NCBI GenBank assembly: GCA_009746045.1 | Contig: RPFO01000103.1 | Span: 754,570 to 818,569 of the forward strand | Reading direction: 5' to 3' | Length of the DNA: 64,000 bases | From: Mesostigma viride | Taxonomy: Eukaryota > Streptophyta > Mesostigmatophyceae > Mesostigmatales > Mesostigmataceae | Shown: positions 21,389 to 31,562 of the stretch, piece by piece | Layout of the letters: each line of letters opens with the position of its first letter | How positions within the stretch are numbered: position 1 is the first letter of the stretch | The notes under the pieces: model-generated | The model's database searches: none | What the model was told of the DNA's origin: nothing | What the model saw: only the letters and a program-made list of their open reading frames with translations | Translations under genes and position numbers: made by a program

Positions 21389-22970
21389 CTCCGTGACTCC
21401 CCAACGGGAGCACGAGTTTAATCACTTAATTATTTAGTTAATTGATTTATTAATTGATTAATTAATTAATTAATAAGCACGTGACTGCGTCACGTGGGTG
21501 CCAATACAGAGTAAAGGAACCTTCAACCCTATATACACAGTGAGAAGGAGGGAGGGCGCCCTAGCTTCTCTCACTGCCGCAGGTGGGCAGGCCACAGAGC
21601 GCTCTCTCCACGGCATGGTGCCGGGGCGCAACACTGTGGGTGCAATACAACCAGTGCAATACCATAGGTAGGCTGACGCATAGCTTATGCTACAAATGTG
21701 AGGTGGGCTCAAGACGTCGGCTAATTAAGGCGCAAGCTGATGGCCACAAGGTGCCAGAGCTAATTGAAGGTACTATAACGCTGTGCGCTAATATCGTTTC
21801 AAGTGCTGTAATGCCTAAGCTATCCCATCATCGATTGCCCCCATCTAGACAACTAGCTGGAGTGCTCTATCCCGGGGAAGCCCGGGGGGGCTTCCACAGT
21901 TTCTTGTTGACGTAGAGGTCCCCGCCCCGCCAGTACACTTGGGGCTTCTCGGGGTTGGTCTTGTGGCGGATGTAGTCGGGCCACTGATCGCGGCGTTGCT
22001 GCTGCTGGGCTGGCGTCAGGTCGTCGTCAAGCGACCAGGAGGTGTCCACCAGCTTCTTGCGGCGAGAGAGGAACCGAACTCGGGCTGTGATGTCGCTGAA
22101 GGTGAGGACCACTGGAGGGGGCCCAGCCTTGGCCTGTGGATGGGGCAGGCGGTAGGCGCCCTGCAGTATCGCACCTGGCAGCTGCATGCGCGCCAAGAGC
22201 TGTTTCTTCAGCTCGTCGAGAAGAGAGTCTGGGGTCTCCTCCGGCAGCATGTCGAAGCGCCTGAGGATGACCCGGCAGCGGCGACGGTCGCGGTCAGCGG
22301 CCTCGCGGCGCGTGTCTTCCAGCTCCTGGAGCTTGGTGGTGATGGCGGTCGTGGTAGAGGATGCCTGGCTCTTGAGCAGGTCCGCCCAGGAGGCGCGAGT
22401 CGAGGGGTCATCACTAGCCCTACCAGCAGGTTGGGCGGCGATGGTGGCCGTTCGCTCGGCGATCTCGGGGACCTGCGTGGCCAGGGCGTCTACCTTGGCG
22501 GCAACTGCCTCAAGTTTCACGGTGCCTTGGCCGACTCGGCCTTCCACCTGGTTAAGGCGGGTGGTCACAGTGGCTGTGGCCTCGGAAACTTTGGTGGCAA
22601 TGTGCTCTTGCGTAGCAGTAAACTGAGGCTGGAGCTTAAGGGCGACTCTGGCTTCAATGTTGTTGACCTTGGCCGAGAGAGTGTTGAGTGGGCCGTCAGG
22701 CGCGTTCAGGGCGGCGAGCTGCTCAGCCATCGGCGCCAGCTGCTCCGCCACTGCAGCTCGGATGGAGTCCGTGCTGGGGGAGGTGCTGCTCTGCGGGGAT
22801 GCTGCAGCTGCTGTGGCTGCCCGTCTGCGCTCATGCAGGAGGCTCCTGAGGCCAGCGTAGCCAATCTGGGTGATGTCGTGGGCGTCGCAGCGCAGGTAGC
22901 TGCACATGATGACTGCCTTCAAGTACGCCTCCGGTTCTTGAAGCAGCCATTCCCAGGCGGGCTTGGTGAC
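21389..22970 (-). mobile_element. ORF1-only L1-type retroposon (HAL1-like)
   Basis: Read on the - strand it holds ORF1 (to 21867), about 300 bp of unrecognised DNA, a GGTTGAAGGTTCC block, the CACGTGAC hairpin (21478-21496), a TTAAT-rich tract and the CTCCCGTTGGGGAGTCACGG end block. No endonuclease or reverse transcriptase frame follows ORF1. The element is 5'-truncated at about 22970, where the frame meets a stop at a TTAAT junction. Organisation with ORF1 alone resembles mammalian HAL1 (half-L1) elements. Confidence 0.55.
21867..22907 (-). CDS. L1-type ORF1 protein (coiled coil, RNA-binding)
   Basis: It is 346 aa from the first ATG. The same frame stays open upstream to 22970, so the true N-terminus is missing. 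Residues about 30-190 are Ala/Thr/Gln-rich with heptad spacing of Val, Leu and Ile, as in a trimeric coiled coil. Next comes an RRM-like domain with CRVILRRFDM and VLTFSDITARVRFL, then the C-terminal domain WSLDDDLTPAQQQQRRDQW and YWRGGDLYVNKKLW. The family binds its own RNA and acts as a chaperone during target-primed reverse transcription. The frame is intact over more than 1 kb although no reverse transcriptase is linked, so the copy is young or selected. Confidence 0.7.
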   Translation of the reverse strand: MCSYLRCDAHDITQIGYAGLRSLLHERRRAATAAAASPQSSTSPSTDSIRAAVAEQLAPMAEQLAALNAPDGPLNTLSAKVNNIEARVALKLQPQFTATQEHIATKVSEATATVTTRLNQVEGRVGQGTVKLEAVAAKVDALATQVPEIAERTATIAAQPAGRASDDPSTRASWADLLKSQASSTTTAITTKLQELEDTRREAADRDRRRCRVILRRFDMLPEETPDSLLDELKKQLLARMQLPGAILQGAYRLPHPQAKAGPPPVVLTFSDITARVRFLSRRKKLVDTSWSLDDDLTPAQQQQRRDQWPDYIRHKTNPEKPQVYWRGGDLYVNKKLWKPPRASPG

Positions 22971-23099
22971 CTATTAATTGATAAATTAATTAATTACATA
23001 TACCATGGATCTACTACCTGTATTCCATCTAATGCCTAGACTAACAAACCGAGGGACGGCCACGTAGCAGGCTGTGCCTAGCTTTAGCGGTCACGCCGG

Positions 23100-23670
23100 G
23101 GGTTCTTCGATACATGACGGGTGATCACTGGTCATGGTGCGTCGGCGACGCGCTTCTTCCCCACTGGGAGGGGATCATCGTCCTCTACAACCTGGGCCCA
23201 GATGGCCTTGTTCTGCATCTTTCGCCATATTCAGGATCGAGTCAGGCGCTTCGACAAGGAGCCGGGGGAGACCGGCTAGACGCTCCTCTCGACGAGCTCA
23301 GGAACCAGCTCTTGGCGCTCATGGAGCTGCCAGGTACGACACTGCAGGCCGGGTGCCTACCGCCTGCCCCATCCACGGGATAAGGCTGGGGCCCCAGCCC
23401 CCCACCAGTGGTCCTCACCTTCTGAGTTCAGGGACATTGCTGCCCGAGTTTGGTTCATCTCTCGCCGCTAGAAGCTGGCGCGCACCCCCTGGTTGCTTGA
23501 CGACGACCTGACGCCATCCCAGCATGCAGCAGCAACGCCGTGACCAGTGGCCCAACTTCATCCGCCACAACTGAGTCCAGCCCCGAGAAGCCCCAAGTGT
23601 ACTGGCGGGGCGGGGACCTGTAGGTCAACAACAAGTTGTGGAATCCCCCCTGGGCTCCCCCGGGATAGAG
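23100..23670 (+). pseudogene. Decayed ORF1 copy, inverted to the neighbour
   Basis: The + strand matches the ORF1 of the - strand element but with frameshifts and stops. Landmarks are GACGAGCTCAGGAACCAGCT, GACGACCTGACGCCATCCCA, TACTGGCGGGGCGGGGACCT and a stop after an APPG-like end. The following GCAAGCTAGTTGCATGTCTAG flank also matches. With the intact copy it forms a head-to-head pair. Confidence 0.75.
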
Positions 23671-23699
23671 CAAGCTAGTTGCATGTCTAGATGTGGTCA

Positions 23700-24220
23700 A
23701 TTGGAATGGGACAGCTTAGGCATTATAGTATGATAGAGTGATCAACGTGTAACAGTTCGCCGCTGAAAGCGGAGAAAACGGACAAGTATTTTTAGATTTA
23801 GCTTGTGCCGATCGGAGGGGACCGGCCCGGTCACCGTCCGCTCGGTGTTTTAGAAGTATAGTCATGGCACACTATTTTGTATACCTCTGAGCCGACCAAC
23901 AAGAGTCGTCAGATCGATATTTGTGTGAGTGTGCCGAACGACCCCCAAGTGTGTGTTCTATGTTTGTTCAGGGCCGGTAACTTGGCCTGGTGTCTGTTTG
24001 TGTTGTCAATGAGACATTTAAAGTGGGAGCGCGCGGCGCCGAACGCGTGCGTCCCCGCCACCGCGCATTAATTTGTCAAGGTATATTGATGGGAAAGGTG
24101 GCCCAACCTTCTAGCTACACGTTCATGGTCCTGAGCCTGCGTCACGTGTCATTAATTTAGTTCCGTCACTCTTGTCCCGACTAGTTGACCCAAAATCACC
24201 GAATATATATTCATTGCAGA
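23700..24220. other. Intergenic, no gene recognised
   Basis: No gene, repeat or RNA is recognisable. Its left end continues the 3' flank of the ORF1 copy. Confidence 0.4.
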
Positions 24221-24233
24221 GCTCAATTATACG

Positions 24234-25721
24234 CAATACGCGGTTATACGCGCGGGGTCCGTATAATGGATAATACGGTATAATACGGTATTATCCGGAA
24301 ATTATACGCAAATACTGAATTTCATCGTTTTTGGGTTTGTTTCATGCATTTTGATATCATTTCAAGCAGTCCACATGTTTCTGACACTAAATTACACATG
24401 ATACATACATGGGTTGCCACTGCTCAGCAGTGCTTGGGAACACTGGACGTGTAAACCGGGGTTCACGAGGAGCTAGATTACCTATGCATTATACCCTAAA
24501 AAACAACGCCAAATGAAATGGAAAGATGAAAAAAGCAAAAGAAGTAAGATGGCTATGCTTCCATGCAAGCAGGTCCTGGGCATCTCCATGTTTCTTGCAT
24601 GCATGAGGAGCACACAAGAAGAAGGCTGACTTTGGCGAGCAAAACAAGAAATAGTGGCTAGATCTGGCCAGAAAACCACTTGTTTCGAGATGTTTTTAGC
24701 AAGAAAAAACATCGCGTTATCAAGCTTATCATATTTATAAACAATGCCAAGCACTACGTCACTGCTTTCAATGAAGCATAAGCTAATAGCAGACAAATAT
24801 GGTCCAAAATCTGCATGTCGTAGTGGTATTCCCCAACCATCACAAGCCAATAATGCGTAGAGGCAGTAAAGCAACCAAAAGACAAGCAGAAAACCTCCAT
24901 TACAGGTCAACGACTATTTTACAATCCACCCAACAACTTGATACAGTACAATGAACACGTGAACAGGATAGCACGTACCAGATCAAAACCGCATATTACC
25001 TTTCTTGACGGAGCCAGCATGCCCACCTGATGGACGTAGCTGCGAGCCTTTCCTGGCCGTCGTCGCTTATAAATCATGTAAGTATTTAACGTGAAACATC
25101 TATCCGCGTTCAAATGTAGGGGCATTTCCCGCCTATCAACGGTTAGCACTTGCACGGTCGCCACCTGGTTGCTGAAACGAGGTTGCCGCATCGAGCAGAA
25201 GGTCGAGACATATCAGTGCGCACATCCAAACGTTGCCTGGCCAAGGATATAAGCTTTTCAAGACCTAAGGATCATGCCTACAAAATTTCAGTTGAAAATA
25301 TACTAAAGCGGCCATGCTCTCGTACCAGTCAGTTTTCTGTATGACTTAAATATTCGGTGCATGGCTGCCCGAGAGGCAAGGGCAGAGCACCTAAACAGCA
25401 TGGAGGGTTGCCAACTTGCCATGCTACAGTGTAGCTTGCTTGTAAGATCCTTGTGTCTCACGGTCGCCAAATGTCAACCAGTGGATGGTTTCCGTAGTGT
25501 TTCTAAGTTCCCTTGCTTTCCCGCCTTGGTTCCCGCCCGAAAAATTTGGCTGCTGGACCTCGGATGAGCGCGAAAACCCCATTATACGCGCGCTCATACG
25601 TGTTATTCGCCGTATTATACGTAAAAATACGAAAATCGTATAAAACGGATAAAAATTATCCGCTCGACCTTGTATAACGCGTATTATACCGTATTATACC
25701 GTATAATACGCCGTATAATTG
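24234..25721. mobile_element. TATACG-rich inverted-repeat element, about 1.5 kb
   Basis: The left end begins CAATTATACGCAATACG and the right end is its inverse, ending CGTATTATACC and CGTATAATTG. Both ends (about 24234-24320 and 25580-25721) are packed with palindromic GTATAATACGG units. Interior open frames at 24482-24910 (-) and 25361-25567 (+) have no recognisable domain. I see no convincing target duplication. It behaves like a foldback or MITE-type DNA transposon, but its superfamily is unknown. Confidence 0.55.
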
Positions 25722-25732
25722 AACACTGATTC

Positions 25733-25945
25733 ATTGAGAATGATAAATTACAGAGGTGAGATTGGCATGCAACAGAAGGTTATTAAAGAAGGTTAGAAGA
25801 CCCGGATTAAAGAAGCTTGAAGAACCCTAAAGAAATTAATATTAATCTGACACGGACATCCAAGGATCACGCCAGCTACACAAGGTACAACTAACTACAT
25901 ACATCACAAAACTACGACACGCAGCAATTAACATCGCTGCCGGCC
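25733..25945 (+). repeat. Dispersed repeat, copy of 46925-47113
   Basis: The blocks AATGATAAATTACAGAGGTG, ATCTGACACGGACAT, GGATCACGCCAGCT and CAAAACTACGACACGCAGCA are shared in order with 46925-47113. In this copy the sequence runs on past CATCGC. In the other copy the chromovirus LTR starts at exactly the corresponding point. Confidence 0.8.
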
Positions 25946-26029
25946 CACCATGCAGGCCTGGGAGGGATCTAGAGTTCTAGACCGCCTGGGTCGCGACAAA
26001 GTCGGCCCGGGTGCGGCGGAATAACACAT

Positions 26030-26900
26030 CAGTCACGGTGCGAGTGAGGGCGAGTGGCAGGCGCTGCCCGGCTGCCGCCAATACGAGGACCACGTGCGGG
26101 CAGACTACGGGGCGGTCTGACCCTCGAGGTCGAGGCGGTCTCCACGGCGCTCAGTGGCACCACTCGTGGAAAAACTCCGCCGTCTTGGGGGCGCCCATGG
26201 CCCCGAACTCCTCAACGACAAAGGGGATGACCCGGTGGGGCCCCACATTGCCGTACGAGGCAAACTTGTCGCGCTCAGCCACCCGCCGGCCGCGGCTGCA
26301 GCGCCGGCATCCACAACCGCCCGGAGGACGTGGCGACCGGAGTCTGAGCGGCCGAGCCAAGGAGACATCGATGAGCAGGTGGCAACCCAGCTGCCCATCG
26401 TAGTCTTGAAAGCACTCCGGCGGTAACTGTGTCGGGGCGGTGGTTGGGTGAGCCGGTACTATAGAGGGCGGCCCCATCCGCGTCCTCGCACTTCAAGATG
26501 GTGGAGTGGGGAAAGACCAACCAAACCATCGGGCACACACCATCCGGAGGAGAGCGGTATGGAGATAGAGGAACCAGTTCTGGTTCTGCTGGCCACCCAT
26601 GCAAGAGATGTAGTGCGTCCAAGTAGTAATATCGAGAGCAAGCCCGCAGCTGCCGCAGGACGCACCTGCCGTGATGAGAGGTTGTGGGGCAAACAGCTAG
26701 CTCGGGTGGCGGAGAGCGATGGCGTAAAGGGCCGGAACCAGCGTGAACAAAGGGCTCATATGGAGGGTGCGCAGGAAATATGCGGCCCCCACGCCAGCTC
26801 CACTCAATCAAGGGAAACGGAGTGAAGCCAAGCCTTCCCGGCCCTGATCGTTCAAGCTCCAATGCAGACCCATCCAGTCGGCACAGTGTAGTATACCCTC
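26030..26900 (-). pseudogene. Decayed retroelement C-terminal coding region (possible)
   Basis: On the - strand, pieces in different frames can be strung together: QDYDGQLGCHLLIDVSLARP, then a GRHVLRAVV piece, then AERDKFASYGNVGPHRVIPF and VVEEFGAMGAPKTAEFF. The pattern of a conserved Tyr, then V-x-PFVVE-x-FGA, recalls the C-terminal ends of algal and plant non-LTR reverse transcriptases. There are frameshifts between pieces. A further open stretch at 26914-27050 has splice-like ends but no recognised domain. Confidence 0.35.
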
Positions 26901-27129
26901 GTTACTAGGTCTTTTGTTGTTTTTCATGAACGCAGGCAGGGAAGACACTAGGACTGACGACAGTGGACACGCCGGGCGTGCCCCGGGGCAGGCGACGGTG
27001 GACGGCCTGGGAGGGGCGGACGAGGTCGCAGGCCTGCTGGATCCCCAGGTAAGAATCCTGCACAGCCTGCACAAAGAGGAATTACAAAGGGGGATCATTG
27101 GGGTGAGGCCAAGTCGGGAATGGCGCTGA

Positions 27130-27603
27130 CGGCGCTGGGAACCAACCGGCAGATCTCCGCCCAGGCCTGAGCAACAGAGCCATGCACTGAGGAAGGCGGC
27201 GGGGGCGAGTATATATTAATGAAATAAAGACGTTGGCGCGAACATTTCAAGTTGCAACCGGCCACTGTCCGACGGGAAGATCAGTTCTTTCGTGATACCT
27301 TCTTGATCATGATCCGACCCGGGTCTGGTCATAGGTCGCGGACGTACAACATATAGCACGTCTTGGCATAAAGCATATTAGCTGAGCACGAGTCTAATTA
27401 ATTAATTAATTAATTAATATTAGCTGAGCGTAGTCACTTAGCTCTAGCTGTTTAGATTGGCATGTAATAATGTTCGATGGCATTCGATCAGCCGGCATGG
27501 CCCATTTCGGCAGTTTGCTTGCGCCTAATTAGGCCTTAGCCAGGCGTCTTGAGCACATTGACACGCAAGTACTTACTTACTTAATGTCTTGAGCCCATGC
27601 ACC
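27130..27603. other. Intergenic, AT-rich
   Basis: There is a (TTAA)n run at about 27397-27420. No gene, RNA or repeat homologous to others in the window was seen. Confidence 0.4.
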
Positions 27604-27687
27604 GGAGGGGATTCATAGGTGTTTGCTCAATTTCACAAGTCTTCAAATGAGTAAAAATAAAATCTTTCAGATCTGAGGGTACCTAAA

Positions 27688-29605
27688 GCTGGACTGTTGC
27701 AGGCAGCATGTAGACCATGAAAATAGACCACCCACGAAAATTGGGCTCATTCTGAGCTCAAATGGTGACATGTGACAGCATACATGTGCAGTTTTTCGTC
27801 ATTTTCCCCCTTTTCTTACATGAAACAAATATGAATAGTGGACAAATGAACTCATTTCAGGCTGGACTGTTGCAGGCAGCATGTAGACCATGAAAATAGA
27901 CCACCCACAAAAATTGGGCTGATTCTGAGCTCAAATGGTGACATGTGACAGCATACATGTGCAGTTTTTCGTCATTTTCCCCCTTTTCTTACATGCAACA
28001 AATATGAATAGTGGACAAATGAACTCATATCAGGCTGGATTCTTGCAGGCAGCATCTAGACCATGAAAATAGACCACCCACAAAAATTGGGCTCATTCTG
28101 AGCTCAAATGGTGACATGTGACAGCATACATGTGCAGTTTTTCGTCATTTTCCCCCTTTTCTTACATGAACAAATATGAATAGTGGACAAACGAACTCAT
28201 TCAGGCTGGATTCTTGCAGGCAGCATTTATACCATGAAAATAGACCACCCACGAAAATTGGGCTCATTCTGAGCTCAAATGGTGACATGTGACAGCATAC
28301 ATGTGCAGTTTTTCGTCATTTTCCCCCTTTTCTTACATGAAACAAATATGAATAGTGAACAAATGAACTCATATCAGGCTGGATTCTTGCAGGCAGCATG
28401 TAGACCATGAAAATAGACCACCCACAAAAATTGGGCTCATTCTGAGCTCAAATGGTGACATGTGACAGCATACATGTGCAGTTTTTCGTCATTTTCCCCC
28501 TTTTCTTACATGAAACAAATATGAATAGTGAACAAATGAACTCATATCAGGCTGGATTCTTGCAGGCAGCATTATACCATGAAAATAGACCACCCACGAA
28601 AATTGGGCTCATTCTGAGCTCAAATGGTGACATGTGACAGCATACATGTGCAGTTTTTCGTCATTTCCCCCTTTTCTTACATGAAACAAATATGAATAGT
28701 GAACAAATGAACTCATATCAGGCTGGATTCTTGCAGGCAGCATCTAGACCATGAAAATAGACCACCCACAAAAATTGGGCTCATTCTGAGCTCAAATGGT
28801 GACATGTGACAGCATACATGTGCAGTTTTTCGTCATTTTCCCCCTTTTCTTACATGAAACAAATATGAACAGTGGACAAATGAACTCGTATCAGGCTGGG
28901 TTCTTGCAGGCAGCATCTAGACCATGAAAATAGACCACCCACAAAAATTGGGCTCATTCTGAGCTCAAATGGTGACATGTGACAGCATACATGTGCAGTT
29001 TTTCGTCATTTTCCCCCTTTTCTTACATGAAACAAATATGAACAGTGGACAAATGAACTCGTATCAGGCTGGAAACTTGCAGGCAGCATCTAGACCATGA
29101 AAATAGACCACCCACAAAAATTGGGCTCATTCTGAGCTCAAATGGTGACATGTGACAGCATACATGTGCAGTTTTTCGTCATTTTCCCCCTTTTCTTACA
29201 TGAAACAAATATGAACAGTGAACAAATGAACTCATATCAGGCTGGGTTCTTGCAGGCAGCATCTAGACCATGAAAATAGACCACCCACAAAAATTGGGCT
29301 CATTCTGAGCTCAAATGGTGACATGTGACCGCATACATGTGCAGTTTTTCGTCATTTTCCCCCTTTTCTTACATGAAACAAATATGAATAGTGAACAAAT
29401 GAACTCATATCAGGCTGGATTCTTGCAGGCAGCATCTAGACCATGAAAATAGACCACCCACAAAAATTGGGCTCATTCTGAGCTCAAATGGTGACATTTG
29501 ACCGCATACATGTGCAGTTTTTCGTCATTTTCCCCCTTTTCTTACATGAAACAAATATGAACAGTGAACAAATGAACTCATTTCAGGCTGGATTCTTGCA
29601 GGCAG
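27688..29605 (+). repeat. 173-bp satellite array, 11 copies
   Basis: Units start GCTGGA at 27688, 27861, 28034, 28205, 28378, 28551, 28722, 28895, 29068, 29241, 29414 and 29587. The period is 173 (twice 171), and copies are nearly identical. The conserved part includes CAGCATACATGTGCAGTTTT and CATTTTCCCCCTTTTCTTAC. Confidence 0.97.
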
Positions 29606-29899
29606 CTCGGTTCTAAAACTGGTTACGATTTGTAGTTACGAGTAAAACTGGTAACTAGAAATAGGTACCAGTACCATCCAAATTAATTAAGCATGGATAC
29701 CATTTGTAATAGTCTGAACCTTCACGACCGCCCATGGCAGCTCTCGCGAGCGATTATTCTAGCTCCGCAAAATTATTGCAATCAGCCAATTTGATCGAAT
29801 TCACCATCGTCTCGCTCGGGGTTGGCACGCCTCTCCCAATGATGCCTCTCCTGCCTCTTTTGTGGCTCGATCCACCGACTCAGCGCGGCGTATGAAAGT

Positions 29900-30690
29900 T
29901 CCATTCATGCAGAATTCATTCACCGACCCCCAACACTGACCGTACAGCCAGAACATACGAAAAGGTCTTGCATTCTCAATGAAAATGGGCTGTAACGGCA
30001 TTCCATTGAGAATTCCATTCAGAACTCATTCACCGACCCCCAACACTGACCGTACAGCCTGAATTGGGCTGAACATGCGAAAAGGACTTGCATTCTCAAT
30101 GAAAATGGGCTGTTGCGGCATTCCATTGAGAATTCCATTGAGAACTCATTCACCGACCCCCAACACTGACCGTACAGCCTGAACTGGGCTGAACATGCGA
30201 AAAGGACTTGCATTCTCAATGAAAATGGGCTGTTGCGGCATTCCATTGAGAATTCCATTGAGAACTCATTCAACGACCCCCAACACTGACCGTACAGCCT
30301 GAACTGGGCTGAACATGCGAAAAGGACTTGCATTCTCAATGAAAATGGGCTGTTGCGGCATTCCATTGAGAATTCCATTGAGAACCCATTCACCGACCCC
30401 CAACACTGACCGTACAGCCTGAACTGGGCTGAACATGCAAAAAGGTCTTGCATTCTCAATGAAAATTGGCTGTTGCGGCATTCCATTGAGAATTCCATTG
30501 AGAACCCATTCACCGACCCCCAACACTGACCGTACAGCCTGAACTGGGCTGAACATGCGAAAAGGACTTGCATTCTCAATGAAAATGGGCTGTTGCGGCA
30601 TTCCATTGAGAATTCCATTGAGAACCCATGCACCGACCCCCAACACTGACCGTACAACCTGAACTGGGCTGAACATGCGAGAAACGAAGG
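29900..30690 (-). repeat. 120-bp minisatellite, about 6.5 copies
   Basis: The unit contains CACCGACCCCCAACACTGAC and CATTCCATTGAGAATTCCAT and repeats exactly every 120 bp. As 120 is 40 codons, the - strand keeps an open frame with CSAQFRLYGQCWGSVN repeats. I regard this as a consequence of the period and do not call a gene. Confidence 0.9.
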
Positions 30691-30917
30691 ACCATCCAAA
30701 AGTGAAAAAATTCTGATTCAAACAGTCCGCGGTGTTGTCCGAGCCTCGCATGCAAATGGCATTTGAATGAACAAAGCACAGTGACCGTCGTCTTTGCGCG
30801 CGCGCGGCTGCAGGTGCGTACAGCCTGCCAAGCACTACCGGTAATTACTTTGTGCGCGCACGAACAAAACCAACGTCGCCGGCGATTGTTTACCAAAACG
30901 TGCCTGCATAATATGAT

Positions 30918-31562
30918 ATGGCAATGAGTGAAACTGAGAACCAGAGGGCAAAACGCCTGTGTTATGCAAATACTTTAGGTGTTTGCGTGTTAGATCATGA
31001 AGATGGGGCAGATAACCAATGTCAGGGGAGATTGACGTGCAGGTGCTTTGTGTACGTCGAAAATATTGTTCATGAACGGATTTTGGCAACGGTGAAGAAA
31101 TTCTGGAAGCTACGTAGATGGCATGATAGGTCAGTATGCTGTTCGGTTTTACAATTTCTTTTTCCGCCCAGTAGCTGCGGATATCGCGAGTATGGGTTAT
31201 GGTACGCTTCTGGGCTAATGGGCGACCCGGGCAACAGAGGGACCTGGGCAGTTAGATGGGTCAAAGAGTCTCCATTTTTTCGTCGTGATATCGCAGTCAC
31301 GCCTGGCGAAAACCACGGCGAGCGCGAGCCATATTTTACTTTTGCCGCAAGGCTGGGTGCTTCCCGGGCGTCACCGTCCTTTAATATATATTTCTTGAGC
31401 TGTTCCGCGCAGCTGGCGGCCTGGGCGCACGTCAAGAACAAGGTTCCGGATGTCATCCGCAACCGCGTCGTTCTAAATAAGCGTGTCAAGAGTATCGTAG
31501 CTTATAACTCCCGCAGACTTTATGATTCCGGTTCTTTTCGATGCCCAACGTCGTGGTTGTGA
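30918..31562 (+). CDS. Hypothetical protein in the 8.7 kb element
   Basis: An ATG-initiated 214-aa frame begins MAMSETENQRAKRLCYANTL. Its first half has a Cys/His pattern (C-x-C-x-C in RLTCRCF, then VENIVHERILATVKKFWKL and RRWHDR). I do not recognise the family. It could be an exon of a transposase, given its position in the element core, or chance. The opposite strand is also open over part of this stretch, which weakens the call. Confidence 0.3.
   Translation: MAMSETENQRAKRLCYANTLGVCVLDHEDGADNQCQGRLTCRCFVYVENIVHERILATVKKFWKLRRWHDRSVCCSVLQFLFPPSSCGYREYGLWYASGLMGDPGNRGTWAVRWVKESPFFRRDIAVTPGENHGEREPYFTFAARLGASRASPSFNIYFLSCSAQLAAWAHVKNKVPDVIRNRVVLNKRVKSIVAYNSRRLYDSGSFRCPTSWL

Noticed and set aside
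24482-24910. 142-aa hydrophobic frame on the - strand
   Set aside because: It lies inside the TATACG element and has no recognised family. The hydrophobicity comes from AT-rich composition.
30019-30835. Repetitive protein with CSAQFRLYGQCWGSVN units
   Set aside because: The 120-bp period is divisible by three, so a frame stays open by construction. A second frame of the same repeat is also open, and there is no other coding evidence.
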